A stretch of 64,000 nucleotides of DNA from Trichuris trichiura (Eukaryota; Nematoda; Enoplea; Trichinellida; Trichuridae), in the NCBI GenBank assembly GCA_037903355.1, contig JBAJFE010000034.1, forward strand, positions 744,001-808,000, in the 5' to 3' direction. Numbering within the stretch: the first letter of the stretch is position 1; every line of letters starts with the position of its first letter. A model generated the notes under the pieces. The model made no database searches. It was not told the DNA's origin and was given only the letters and a program-made list of their open reading frames with translations. Made by a program: the position numbers and the translations under genes. Shown piece by piece: positions 12,001 to 25,400 of the stretch.

Positions 12001-15000
12001 CACATTCGTACGTTCCATATTGTTCCATTTCACTAATAAACTGCTCAGCTAAGTTCTAACGAGGTTTTGATTACGATATTTCTAAATAACATCAACTACG
12101 GTTAAACAGTTATTTAAAAAATGAAACCTGATCTAGCCACGATAAAGAACTGTGTGTTCAATAGCACGCAATAAGCAAAAATGTAAGCACTACCGATCGA
12201 TAAAGGCGAGTTTGAAGGAAACACACTAAAGCAATCTTTCTAACTACAAACCGTAGTGCGAATAGAACAGTTTATAGGCTGCATTCACCAAACTGTACAA
12301 CGATTAAGTAGGACCGTCCTTTTCGTTTATCTGAGATGGTTTGAAATTCACCATAGGTACTTGCATTCATAACCAAATGTTGTAATTCTCGCAGGTTTTT
12401 GCAGTCACTATAGGATCGACTACGCTTCTCTTCGTCGAAACAAAGCAACAAGGGCAAGGAGCTACAACATAAGAGTGTGAGTTTCCGCGTGTTGCGAACT
12501 TTTCCGAAGACATAGCTGTAAGTATCTCCAAACTGCCTAACCTGTAAACGTATGATTAGCATGGCTTTATGTAACTTTTTCGTAGCTTTAATTAACTTGC
12601 GCTACGAGAAAAACAAGCGACAACATCCTGGCAGCACCATCAATTCAATGCTTGATGAGCTGCAAACTATCTGGAAGAAAGTCGCATAGCTTTTTTCTTC
12701 GATTTTGCCACTGAAAGGCACCCTTATCTGGTGCTTTGGCCTTTCTGCTTAATGCAATTCATTCCAGACTGTTGGGCAGCCATGTCAATAAAGTTTAAAC
12801 GGTCAACCATTACGCAAATTCATCAATTTGCACTTCCTCTTGTTGACTGGACGATCAATTTCGCAAGAGACGTAATTTGAGAGTCTGTTTCATGAAAACG
12901 TTGAAGATAGGCTTCTTTATAACGCAATCGCGTTGTTTCACTTGAGCCTGGCTTTTTGCTCTTAATAATCGGCATACCTTGTAGTGACGCAAAAAAGTTA
13001 GTTTCTTTTCACTAGTCTCCACGTATCTGATTAGCAAAAAACCCACCGGACTAAGTATACAGTAAAATGCATAACTTTGGAAGCACGCTTGTTGTGTATG
13101 CATTAGCCCCTTTGGTCGTTCAGCTTGTATAGGGATGTCAAAGCTTTAGGTAACAGTTGAGCAACAAGTCAAATAAGTCAAAATGGTTCATCCCTCACTG
13201 ACTTCACCATCCCGCCAGGACCCTTTCAGGTGTGGTATATGAAGCGAGCTGCCCTTACTTTTGCGAGATGAAAACGATTCTCGCTACTCGATGTGCCTGG
13301 GCAAAAGCCTCAGCGATTACTGAGAAGTTCGATCAGCGATAGCTACGAAAGCACGTGCGGTTTTTCCACTATTTTGTTTGGGCCCATAGTTTGAGGTCAA
13401 CCGTTCAGCGTAATTTGGCACCCGCTGAGTCCTTCTTTTGCGCTGTTTTAATCAGTCCGGTTACTTTGCTCTTTTGAAATTCATCACCTATGTAGTTCCA
13501 CCGCTTTTCCTACGTGTCGGCTGTTGATCCGTACCTTTATTGTATCATCTCATTGGTAGGCCTTATATTCACACTATTTTTAAAACCCGTTCTGAACCCT
13601 AATAGCACTTTTACACTTTTCATCTCTTCCCCTAAACTTTTGAAGAAGAGTATTCCGACCAGCGACCGAAGTTTTTGCATACGTGAGGTAGATATTAGCG
13701 TCATATTTATTTTTTGATGTATTACTAAGGTAAGTAACCGCCCAGAATTTCCGTTAACACCGACGAAGCCTTGAAGTATATTTACAGTTCAGTTTGTATA
13801 AATTCTTGGACGCGTTCATGTCAAACCATCTTACGGAAGGAAAAGTAAATCAAATTACTGTTCACTCCATATTTCCATGGAACGTACTACGTGATGGAGA
13901 CACCTGTTGTTCAGTTTGCCAGGCAATATCTTTAGCTTATCAGAGAGTAAGCAACAGTTTTTAAGCGTAACTGGCGACACTCCGCTTTGCGACTCCTATC
14001 GGGAAACAGTATGAGCATTAGTGCACATTTACTGCCCATTTGACAACTGAGCGCACAAAGCCATGCGAGTAATTTGCGATATGATGCCCTTGACCCCATT
14101 CTTTCATCGTTCGTCAGCAGCGGAAGTTAGTGCAATACGCCATTGAACTATGGAAGGGGGCAAACTGACCACGACTTCTGTGAGCGGCTCTATGCATAGA
14201 AGAGGCTGATAACAGGATCGCGTCGGAACGTTTGTTGCGCACGCTTTGGTGAATGCGCCGTGACGCTGATTGTAAAAGTATTCGAAGGAAACTTTCTGCT
14301 TTTTTCAGTCGCGATAGTCGTCTTGAATGATACCAAACGACTACACGCTCAGTCGGGACTCGCTGACCAAAATAGTGCGGAAATGAAAAACTTGAACCCA
14401 TTGTTTTGTCCTTCCCTTCTAACGCGCAAAGGCGTGATGAATTGCATAGCGTTTATAAAGAATGGGCGTTTTGCGTTCCACCCCGAAAGAGTTCCTTCGT
14501 CAACTATACGCGCAACAACCAGGCGCAGCGGCAGACAGGTTTTCACTTCGCTTAAGCCGGTTGGAAGCAGCTTCGCTTAGTGTAAACATAAAGCAAGGGA
14601 ATCCCGAACTGGCTACAACGTTTTGATCGCGCAATGTCATTTTGCATAACCGGCCAAATTCAACGAAGATAACACCCAATACGCTCAATGCATCAATAGC
14701 CTCGTTAGCTAGAGAGAGAGCATAAGAAGACTACAGCTAAACCGGTGGCGCACGCTCTCAGCAGCTGCTTGCGAAGTTTATGGTATTCCCATTTTCACAC
14801 TTTCTCAGGCAGCGATTAAGGTTATTTTCCGCACGCGCTGAAATCTAGCTGCACCATATCGGCGTCCGCTTGCTTGACTTGAAGTTCTGTACACGCTTGT
14901 TGGGCTACATTTCGTTATTACTTTTTGTGCTGGCATTTGCAGATGCGCAGCTACGTCCTAAGGCAAAACGTTTAAGTGGCAGGAAAAGTTTTGCCGGCAT

Positions 15001-15100
15001 CGCCTGCGCATTGTTTTGTATACTGTAGTTCGCGCATCTCTGCAGTGGAAGGTTTGAAAGGTGTCTGTTTGTACTGCAGGTTGCAACAAGTCTTAACGCT
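6064..15100. other. Long intergenic region, no gene recognised
   Basis: About 9 kb without a splice-consistent exon series. Short ORFs exist (for example 7918-8367 plus and 9521-9850 plus) but overlap other open frames and show no recognisable domain. The last kilobase is richer in GC and presumably includes the exc-4 promoter; no specific element was identified. Confidence 0.45.
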
Positions 15101-16490
15101 ATGGACAATTCTGAAGAAAATGACGTCAGTTCTTTACCAGCAACACGAATGGACCGCTGTGACCGCGTCAAAGAGAACAACGCAAGCGGTGGAGAAGGCG
15201 TGAAACCTTTTTTGGAACTATTCGTTAAAGTATTGCGTTTAGCTGCTTTATCATCTTTGTAGAGTCGCCAGTTTCGCAATTAAGGCTTCCGGCATTGACA
15301 ATCGCCGAATAGGTGCTTGCTTGTTTTGTCAAGAATTCTGGATGGAACTCTACGCTCTGTACGAGATCAACCTTGTGCGCGTTGAGGTGAAGACGGTGAA
15401 CGTCAATAGCGAGCCTTTCAAGCGTAGTTTCTTGGGTGCATTACCACCAATCCTGGTGGAACCCGACAAGTAAGCCCCAATGCTGTCGACTTACCTTACA
15501 AGTCCCGTTTGTTCTTTGTGTTAAAGGGAGCTAATGTATACGGACAATCGCGAAATTGAAAGGCGTATTTTCCACATTGCCAAGGAATTTAGCGTACCTC
15601 TCTTTGAAAAGGACATTACCGTGGACAAGAGCATCGAAAGTCTATATCGCGTAATTTGCCTCCTTCCAATTCATTACTCGTTAACAGATGAAGTCATTCA
15701 ATCATCTTTAACCTTGGGGCAGTTCTTTAAACGTGTCTTCCTTTTCGGTGCCAAGAAGGCCGACCAGCGAAGCAATCGCCGACCTGACACTGCTCTGTCA
15801 GTGTACGTAAACGGCGATCGTCCAGTTGGCTATTGGCAGTAGAAACTTTCTGTTTGCATTTGCTTGCGGCCACTCGTTTACGTCTTGTCTTCGTAATTAC
15901 GTTGTAGTTTAATTTTAGAACTTCAAAGTTTTCCTGAGAGCCAAAACTGACTATGAACGAGAGAATGAGCAACCATCTCCCGTGGGCGTTCCAACTTCGG
16001 TAGTTCCCGCTTACAATAAGCTCGTCGAACAGTTGACAAGCATCGACAAGGTAATATGTTTACTAACGGTGATGGCTCATTGTTGGCGTTGCAGCTGCTC
16101 TCTCAGAGGAACACCCGTTATTTGGTTGGATCTACGATGACAATGTACGATTGCGAACTGATGCCTCGACTTCACCACATTCGAATTGCTGGACAACACT
16201 TATGCGCCTTCGAGATACCGCATAGCTTGGTTCACTTGTGGAACTATATGCTCACTGCCTATCGTACTGCAGCTTTCATCGAGTCCTGTCCTGCGGATCA
16301 GGACATCAGCTATCATTATAAGGTTGTCAACGGAAATTTTGGATTTTAAAATTTGGAGTATTTCATCCTTTAGGAGCAGTTGAATTTGCCTCACCGACAG
16401 AAGGAATACTTGCAGACGCCGATAAAGACGCATACTATTCCGGACGAAGCTCTGGAGAACATAAAGCATCTCGGCTTGGACAAGTTGTAG
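15101..16490 (+). CDS. exc-4: EXC-4-like chloride intracellular channel (CLIC) protein
   Basis: Six exons: 15101-15229, 15285-15469, 15527-15650, 15919-16050, 16095-16322 and 16374-16490. They join in frame to 304 residues, the usual size for nematode EXC-4. The N-terminal half is the glutaredoxin-like CLIC domain, starting after a FLELFVK segment, with GACLFCQEFWMELYALYE around the redox-site/membrane-inserting helix. The C-terminal half is the all-helical GST-like domain, with YDCELMPRLHHIRIAG and FIESCPADQDI, strongly conserved in the family. CLICs switch between soluble and membrane-associated forms; C. elegans EXC-4 acts at the luminal membrane of the excretory canal. That role here is inferred from homology. 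The ATG precedes an acidic, non-conserved leader, as in relatives. It converges with DNA2 downstream. Confidence 0.93.
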
Positions 16491-19400
16491 TCCCCATTGG
16501 CCAGCGGAACACTGAGCGCGCGGTATTAATTGTTTATTTTTTGTTATACTTTCAATTTAGCCATTTCATTAATTGCTCCCCTCGCATGACCTGTTGTTTG
16601 GGGGCGAAGGTGAGGCGCACAAAATTTACCCATTTAAAACCAGCAATATTCTCTATTACTTCGTGGCAATATTTATCGTTTGGGCTGTATTTAACCTTAT
16701 AGCGTGCAATGACGTTGTATCTATTCGTCTTGTGCCACCCATTTACCCTTTCGCGCGGGAGATTATCAACAAAGTTGCGATCGAATTCGTCATCTATTTC
16801 TATCTTTCCAGCAGGTCGTTAGTGTATTATTATTGTCTCTGTTTTGTCTCGCTGCATACGCTCGTACTGTTAACTTGGTGCTTGCTTGTTCAGGTTGCTT
16901 GTTGGGCAAGCGTTCACTTGCAAGGGAAGAATGATTTACCATTTTTCTTACCTTAAGTATTGTGCAATGCAGCAGCATTGCCGAGGCCTTCTGCTTTTCT
17001 CTGCTGATGTTACGCTGATTTATACTAATCGATTTCTTGGCTACATGACGTTCTGCAAACAATCCGTTCTCGATACTACCCTGATGTAATAGTGTTTTTT
17101 TTTTAAATTTATGCGAGCTAGAAGTTCCGTCACACGTCGTACAGCTTGTGTATGTTCTTTGGCCGTTGCGGCTGAACAAAAAGGCGTATAAACATTTCGG
17201 CGGATATTATTCGGTAAAAGCATTCAGCCATCCGCGGCATCGGAAAACGATGGCAAATAGATGAATGCAATGTTGAAACATGCTGGTGCCTTGAAATGGG
17301 TCATCTCGCGTGAAGTAGCTTCAATTGCGTGCAAAACCGGGCGAAGCGTACAGTTGCATTTTCAACTTCGGAAGTCTTTATTTGCAATTAGCTCTACTTG
17401 TTCCGTAATTGATAGCTCAAAGAGTTGTTCTCTTTGTGTTAAAGCGCAATTTTCATTTTCATGTTTGTCACATTACCTTTCTACTGGTTTAACTATTGGT
17501 ATTAAGCTTAGTACTTGAATTGTCTATGCCGAAGTCAAATGGATGATGAATGTTGCTTCTTTACTGCACGATATAATGTTTTAGCAACACAAAGGGCTTG
17601 GTGCGCTGAACATACAGATGTATAGTAAGGGTTGCACCAAATCCGCAAGAATTATAGTTGCTCGTGTTCAGATTCTTAAGTGTTGAGGCGCTTGCAGTGA
17701 GTACGCTGCTAAATTGCACGGTGGGAGTGAGGGCTTGGCAACTAGTTAACCGTTATGTTAATAGGGTGATTTATGTGCAGTTTTGTAAGGTAAAATCAGT
17801 TCATTTTCATCCCAACAAATCAGGCTGCATGCTACGGAGAGAGCGTACACTTAAATAAGTTGGCTTCAATAACTTCGTACTTCAATTGTAACGCAAAAGG
17901 TATAAGAGAAAACAAAGTAATTTCTTTTGCAACTTGACTTTCTTGCGAGATGCCCTACATTAAAGAAAATTACGCATAATACGGCTGTAGGCAACCACGC
18001 AGAAACGTTTGCCACATTGCAGCCACTGATTGAACATTGATTAAAAACGCTTTATACAAGAACAGTGTGGTAATTCTGATTTCGAATATATATGACGTGG
18101 TTGTGTTAGTCTAAGCTGGAAATGCCAAGTGATTGCGTCACTCATTGCCACAAAGCTTGCGTTTTTACTAGCTAAGGTATTGCAGCAGTTCTTTGCATTT
18201 CGTCACGTAAACGTGATTCAACAAGACGTTCGCTTCGAGCCGACAAAAACTGTTAGTATCATTTGTTCAGTCGTTTCTCTGCAATCGTTTCCAATTGTTT
18301 CCACGAAAAAGCTCGTTTTCGACACCTCCAGTTTTGCATTATAAACAAGAAGAGACAACGCTGAAGTACGGGCGACTTGGATACGACTGCCGTGTCACTT
18401 CGTGTGTCAAAAGTGATAACGGCCATTTGTGACGTCATGAAAGCCCACGGAAGTTCCCGCTATGTAATAAACCCTGATGGGAAAAGACTCAAAACTGCGG
18501 AAAATGGATGCTGCTCCAATTATCTAACTTTGCTTCCAATTGTTGGCTAGACAAAAAGAATATCCGGAGGCGGCGGTTTGTTATCAACGAAAAAAAGTGG
18601 ATTGTGTACAACAGCGTAAAAAACAAAAAGCTCTGAATGGAACTGGGCTAAGGAGACGGTTACATAAAAAAGCAGATATAGCGTAAACGTGTTCATCTGC
18701 CTGTGATAGTACCACGAAGCCATGGCGAACATGACTTGGATGATGACACTGGGGCGCTGCTACGCAGAGCGCACAAAGTTTGCTCAAGTTTTGCTTGAGG
18801 AAAGTACGGAAAAAATGCACGAAATGAAGGCCAGAATAAACTGTTTCACCTTCTGGCTTAGAGGAGGGAATAGAAAAGCTTTTCCGGGCTGAACGCCTGT
18901 GAAAGTTTACAACAAGCGCTGTAGTGATCAGAGATAGCCCCTTCGGGTTAACACTTGTTTCAATCAGTGCGGTAAACACTCTGAACAACATTTCAGGCAA
19001 TTAGCTGCGGAATTCACCTATTTACCAAGAAGGATGACATCTTGCTAAAAGCATGGTGATAAACCTCGATTAGCCGAAGCTTACTTCGGCAGGGTTAGTT
19101 TGGTAATCAGCATTTTCTGTTGCTTTTTATTTCTGCTCTTATTTTCGAGTACTTTAAGCTTTACTCTTTGGACACTGTAAGTCTCTATGCAACAACTGTT
19201 TTCCATCTCCGCAATATGATCAGAAAAAACAAACCTGTTTTTAAGAAACTGGTGTTGGCACTTGTCTGAAGGCGCTCCTGCATTTCTTAGCTGTTCCATC
19301 GCTCTGCTTTTTTAAATCGTCAAATTATTTAATTTTATTGGAACGGTTAGCTGGCGGTAATTTTTAGGCTTAGTAGAACGCTGCATTTTTGCGTATTTCA

Positions 19401-20539
19401 AAAAATTAATCTTTTCCCAACAGTAGCGATAGCAAAAGATTTAAGAATGTACATAGCAGACGCTCAAGCAGAGCTTGCGATAATTGAGATACGGGTTTGC
19501 ATGACTGAAAGGTAAAGTTCGCGTTCTCAGCTCGTTGGAACCTATTTTTTTTTAAAGCGCGAACGTATGCCAACCAGTGGCTTTGGAGCTATGATGCAGC
19601 AGCAGCCGTTCGGGTATAAATTACTATAATATTGAGATTGCTGCGGTGGTCTGATAAAATAATTGTAGCATTGTAGTTTCGAGCTATACATTTAGTTATG
19701 CCCACGGGGTTGACACTTCTTGCCTGAGGAAGGAAGCTGACAGTTGCTTAGAAAGAAAATGCTCCAAAGTTCACTGCATTTACAAGAAAAATGAAATTAA
19801 TGTTCATCGGTTATTAAATGGAACTGTCAGCTAGTAAAATATTCATAATTCCGAGTCTTCGCTGTAAACATATGACGTGGAGCTGTAATGCATTAGCTAC
19901 TCATAACTGTATACCTTAAAAAATTAGGCGGCATTTTCCTTAAAGCAAAAATTAATAAGACCAATATAGCAACATTATATAGGATGTGTTCTTGGCGCTT
20001 TGACTGAAATAGGGCAGTTCACTGCTTTATATTTCTCTTTCTTTCAATCATTATCTAAACTGTCCATCTATTCATTATTGAAATTTAGTAAAACTGCAGC
20101 ATCTTCCAGCAGCCTTTGGTGCACTGACCTATGAAAATCGTCAATGCTTTTAAAAAACACATACTTGTTGTGCGTTCAATTTCAAAACACAAATGCTTTC
20201 AGTTGGAAGATAAATATGGTAGCCTTGTCACAAATTGTAAAGTAGCGCTCTTTACTGTTACAGCAAAGTTTCTCAACTTTTTCGGCGCTAGCGCCTCCTA
20301 CTTTTTCTCTCGTTGGTATTCGCCCGAAATATCTCACCCGCTCCTTCGTCTAATACGAGCGAATTGAGATACCTCCAGCAGATGGTTTACGTCGATTCTT
20401 GTCTGCTTTTACCGCCTTATCAGTGCTTTCCGCGCTCTCCTCATTGTCCCTTTGCGAATCGCTGGTTTACAGCATCAAAATGGTTAGCTAAATGATTTTC
20501 ATTAATGCGGCAGGATAAGCATATATATATACACTCATA
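16491..20539. other. Intergenic between convergent exc-4 and DNA2, left part
   Basis: Holds the exc-4 3' UTR (extent unknown) and AT-rich sequence. An open frame on the plus strand (16573-16956) and one on the minus strand (18584-19000) have no recognisable domain or splice context and are not called. Confidence 0.4.
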
Positions 20540-21150
20540 TATCGGGTGATTTATGAAATCAGGCATCGCATAGAATACCTAGGCAGGCTATAGAATGTCC
20601 AAAATGTTCAGGCAAAGTTTGAAACGCTTAATATTTTACATATTTCCTTGGCATTCCGAACAATGCCTAATGGTAAACGGGCAAAACATTGAATCTTCTC
20701 ACCTATGTCTCTGCCAGCCTACAGTGGCGACACCTACCAAGCAAAATGTGTTGTTTCTTCGCTACTTTGCCGGCCATACTCTTCTTCTATTTTGGCTTAG
20801 GCTACGGCAAAACAGGATAGTCGACAAGGATACAAAAAAGGTTGAGTATTTTGGATGCCAAACATTGCCGGCTATTGTTTTCTGCTTTAGCCTAAGCCTA
20901 AGTCAAAATATAAGAACGGCGCAGCCACATGGCAGTGATAAAACAGCACACTTTGCTCAGCAGGTGTCGCCACTGTAGGTTTGCGGGGTCGAGGGTGACA
21001 AGACCATAAAATTCTTCACCCATCAAGATGCACTTCACATTTTGCCCAAATACTGTTTGGAATTCTGCATTATGCTTAACCATTGTATAGAATACGGGAA
21101 TTTCATACACTGCATGTAACGTATATGTAGGAGGTCCCTGAGTCACTATG
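20540..21150. repeat. TTAGGC-containing fold-back repeat, copy A
   Basis: An imperfect inverted repeat: CTACAGTGGCGACACCT near 20719 faces AGGTGTCGCCACTGTAG near 20963. The central part has GGCTTAGGCTACGG near 20797 opposite TAGCCTAAGCCTAAG near 20892. Two related copies lie at 43915-44232 and 44236-44765, showing it is dispersed. TTAGGC is the nematode telomere unit. The structure suggests a MITE-like element; outer boundaries are approximate and no coding frame is convincing. Confidence 0.65.
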
Positions 21151-22430
21151 TATGTCGTTCCAAGAGTAGCATCGTAAATCGAAATGCCTCATCAACGTAG
21201 TTAATAACAAACCAGAACTCGGAAACGGCGGTTTACTAGTAGTAGTTTCCTTATTGATCTCCGTTAACGATACATTGGTTCAATGCCGTCATTAACGTAC
21301 GTTAAGGTTTAGGATTATGCTAAGATGAAGTTGAATTCCATAGTATTTAACGGATTTCAGTATAAGCACTGCGAACAAACATGATGGAAGATCCTCGCAG
21401 CGTAATGAATGTGTCGAACTTTAATGGGTCCATACTGAAGATTATAACGATTGAAGGTCAGAGATCTGTGCAGCTTCTCTTAACAAGGTTAAACTTTTGA
21501 ATTAACTTACATTGGAAGAAATCATGTCGTACGAAACAGCTTTATAATGCAGCAAGTCTGTACTGGAGTTGACAATATATACCTCCGTATTTGGCAACTA
21601 CATTAATGTAAATACACATAGGAGAGCTCACTGATCCGTCCGATGTACCTAACTGATACTTGCAAGAACGTGGTAATGCTACAGCGACAACATTATGAAC
21701 TTCTTTCTCTGTTCGAATCATTAGTACCTAGATGAAGGCACCCGTGTGGCAGGCTGCATCAGGAAGACGCAGACTTTTGTATCTACACTATTTTGTATTC
21801 CACTGTACATTTTTTGTAACTAGAGAAAGCACTTGAATCTGGCAATCAGCTTTCGAAAATCTCTTGGAATAGTTGTCTCCTATATATATGTATAAATAAG
21901 TACAAATTTTGAAGCGAATGTGTTCCGCTGTCGAACTGCTCGTAAGTTTAAATCCATCTTAAGTCAGGGACCCTGTATATATTTAAAAATGTAACAATGC
22001 TAATCGGTGTAACTCATGAAAACTTCTTCCTTTTCGAAGTCGCCAGCTTGCTATAGTTTGACTCTATTGGAACTGCGTAAGTTCTCCACTTTCGCTGACA
22101 TTAAAGACTTAAAGCGACAAGGGTTCAGTGAACTGATAACTGCACCAAGCGCAGTTATGAACACATAGGTGAATAAGTAATGAGCTATTATTATTTGTTT
22201 ACTACGCATAAGCATATAAGAGAATGGCATAAAGAAAGTTTGAAAGGGCATACTTCATATTCAACAGAATATGATGCAAGGCTTGTCTCTACTAGGTTTA
22301 ATTCTCATTATCTGAAGTAGGCAAATAATACTGAGCTTTCCAAATGAAAAAGGTACCTAGTTGTAACATGAATATGAGTTCCTGTTTCAATAGCGAATAG
22401 CTTGTTAAGAGCAGTCGTGTAGTTTTCGCG
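21151..22430. other. Intergenic / DNA2 3' UTR
   Basis: Lies beyond the DNA2 stop. A minus-strand ATTAAA within about 140 bp of the stop (near 22292-22298) could be its polyadenylation signal. Nothing else was recognised. Confidence 0.4.
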
Positions 22431-25400
22431 CTAAATCATGCTATCATCCATCCAGACAATTTGGTTATCAAGAAGCTGTTTTCTCAACAATGAAAAAACA
22501 GGAATGTTTTCCACTAGGTCAACCAGATGGCCAATCATGATTAACTTCTTCTTGGCACGAGTTAACGCAACGTTTAGGCGATTTTCGTCTTCAAGTAACA
22601 AACAGGGCTGAAACGTGAAGTTTTAAAATGGTAAACAGAGTATAGTAAGTCTAACCGAGTCGTCACGAGTCTTTAAGTTTCTGCTCCAAACAAAGGATAT
22701 AACAATGACTTCCTTATCTTTGCCTTGGAACTGATCAATGGTGTTCACTTGGATTAAATTCGTACTGTGAAGTTGACTTTGCAGAAGGCACTTTTTTACA
22801 ACATCAACTTGATGGCGATAGGTTGTTACAACGCCAATTTGGTCAGCACGTAATCCTAGCTGAAAAAAACTGCACATAAGAAAACGTTTAGCAGTTTTAA
22901 AACAAACGAAACCGGTCAAACCGTAATGCATTATACACGAAACAACACCACCACTTGCTTTTAAGAACACGTCGCACAAACGTGCGACTAACGTTGCTTC
23001 AAACGCATTTCCTATAGCGGAGCCATTCTTTCTTAAGGCGGAGGCGTCACTGCAACGGCTTGTGCTAACAAAAATAACTGAATCGTTTATATTCAAAGAT
23101 AAACATCGTATGAGCCATTGGTCATATGGGACACTTGGTGAATCGTATTCCAGAACGGCACTGTCAGTATAAGGATCGCCAGGCTTTAACTGGCCTTCAT
23201 AAAACATTGCACTGCTCAGAGAGCAAATGACTCTATAAGCAGAATGAAAGTCGAATATTCACTAGCAAGCTAGCGCACCTGTTCATTCGGTACTGTTTCT
23301 GCAGCTTACACATTGTAGTGGGATAACGCCTCTCGAGTCTCGAAAATAAGCTGACAGCCATTCCCTCCTTCCTGTAGAATTCTCGTAATGAACAAATTAT
23401 GAAGAAAACAAAAAACAAAGCTAACCTTGCCCTCAGAGACACTACCAATGGCTGCAGCTGTAATGAGTCTCCTACTAGAATGAACTTTTCTGAACAAAGC
23501 AACGCAGAAATGCAGAACGATTCCAGGACCAATGTAGCTTCATCAATGATGCAAACGTCGAACCTACGGCGTAGGAATAACGGATGGCTACTAACCGTAT
23601 AACAGGTTGCGGCAACAACTGCCTGAAATTAAAGATGTTGGAGAACCAAGCTGTGTTATATACCATACCGTTTTGTCAAATACGTTCACAACTAAATCGA
23701 GCGATGGTGCATTTCCCAGCCTACTTTCGGGTAAGAATTGCTGAATGGCAGCATCAATGCTTTCTGGAACGCCAATACGCAAAATGTCGCTCGTGTACTA
23801 TACAATTAAACAATATGCTAACCGGTCAGTACTCAAAAGATTTACACACCTGCATCAGCTTCGATAGGACGTTGTCCACAGCAGAGTTAGTGTGCGAAGC
23901 TATTAGTACAGATTTTCCGCAATGCAAAAGCAGGCGTACCAACGCTACGATGGTAGAAGTTTTTCCTAAGAAATCATTAGGCAATAAGAGATGAGGGCAA
24001 ACAGGTAGTACTAACCGGAACCAGGGTAGCCTTTAATGAGGGCGTAATCATTTGCGGCCACAGCCTAAACGACGAAAAGATTTACCAATATATAAAAATA
24101 AAGAATAATACAACCTTAAATATGGCTCGAGCTTGTTCGACGTTAAGTTTGGAAAAAACATCTCTTGCGCCCACGAACAGGGAGTTGCTTAACTTTGTTT
24201 CAGCGGCTGGCTCAGCCAAGTCGATTATTAGCTCGCGAATATGCTTCCTGAAACAGATGCTTGCACTTTAAAAAACAAACAACTCACTGTTTTAAGCTTT
24301 AGTCAATTTATGAAGCAAGGCAACAAAAGTCTCCGTATCCAACTTTTGGCAAGTACAAGGGAACAAGCAAAACACTAAGGCAGTGGAACCTCTATTATCC
24401 AAATCCTGTTTGCTAGATTTGATTTAGACAGGAGATAGGGGATATAACAATATTCTATTCTAAGCCTTACTGCTGACAGACCGAAATAAATAAGGTCAGA
24501 AAAACTTTATTGCCGTGAACAGCAGATTCACGGAAGTTAACATAAGGCAACCCGCATAGGCATGGTATTCAGCTGTATGTGCTCTCAGTGTAGAATTTTT
24601 CTTGCATTCGCTTGTTCGTCACTGGCATTTACGAGTTCTTATCCCCTTCGAGTATAAAGAATCCTCATTTTAAATTAGTACAAAAGCGGAAAGCAGCGTA
24701 ATCCCCTCATCGACCTTATATAAATAAATGCCAAACTGAAAGGAAAATGCTTCGTTAGGAAGGATAGTGTGAAGTTGGTAAAAAAATTTAGCCACCCAAT
24801 TTTAAAAAATGGCCTCCTACTTAAGAGAAAACAAGCTGCTTTTTCTACCCGCAGGAAAAAACTATATTTCATAAAAGGCAAAGAATGTCATCCCATACAT
24901 CATCAAGACGCTGTTGCCAATATATGAAGTTGCTTATTTAAGCAATCCTGCAGAATAAATGATTGTCAACATAATGAATGAATGAAACATACGAACTGCT
25001 AGTATTCTCCATCAGTTGCATCACGTTTTTCATTGACGGGTCAAAAGTTAGCTTGCCAACGTATTTTCTAACCGCAACAATATCACCTTTGTTAAATTTC
25101 ACCGATCTCAAAGAAATCGATAAAAACAGAATTGCAAATAAAACAAGCGAATTGGAAACATACCTGTAGCCACGGACAACCATTGCATTGTCAGCAATTT
25201 CTCTCACCGTACAAATGGAAGTTCTAGTTTCATCGTTAACCGAAGAGACTATGACTTGATCGAAAATTAAGAAAACATGTGCAATAGTTGGCGTCCTGCA
25301 AGCAAATGCACGATTCAGTTGGAAAAATTCACGGCTTCATTACTCATCATCAGTGCACTGAATGCCCAACAATTGTCTATTGTTCGATACAGAATGTACA

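Noticed and set aside
16573..16956. Plus-strand 127-codon hydrophobic frame after exc-4
   Set aside because: Lies in the expected exc-4 3' UTR, T-rich, no domain; hydrophobicity follows from base composition.
18584..19000. Minus-strand 138-codon frame
   Set aside because: No recognisable domain and overlapped by another frame; the 5' end needs a TTG start or an internal ATG.
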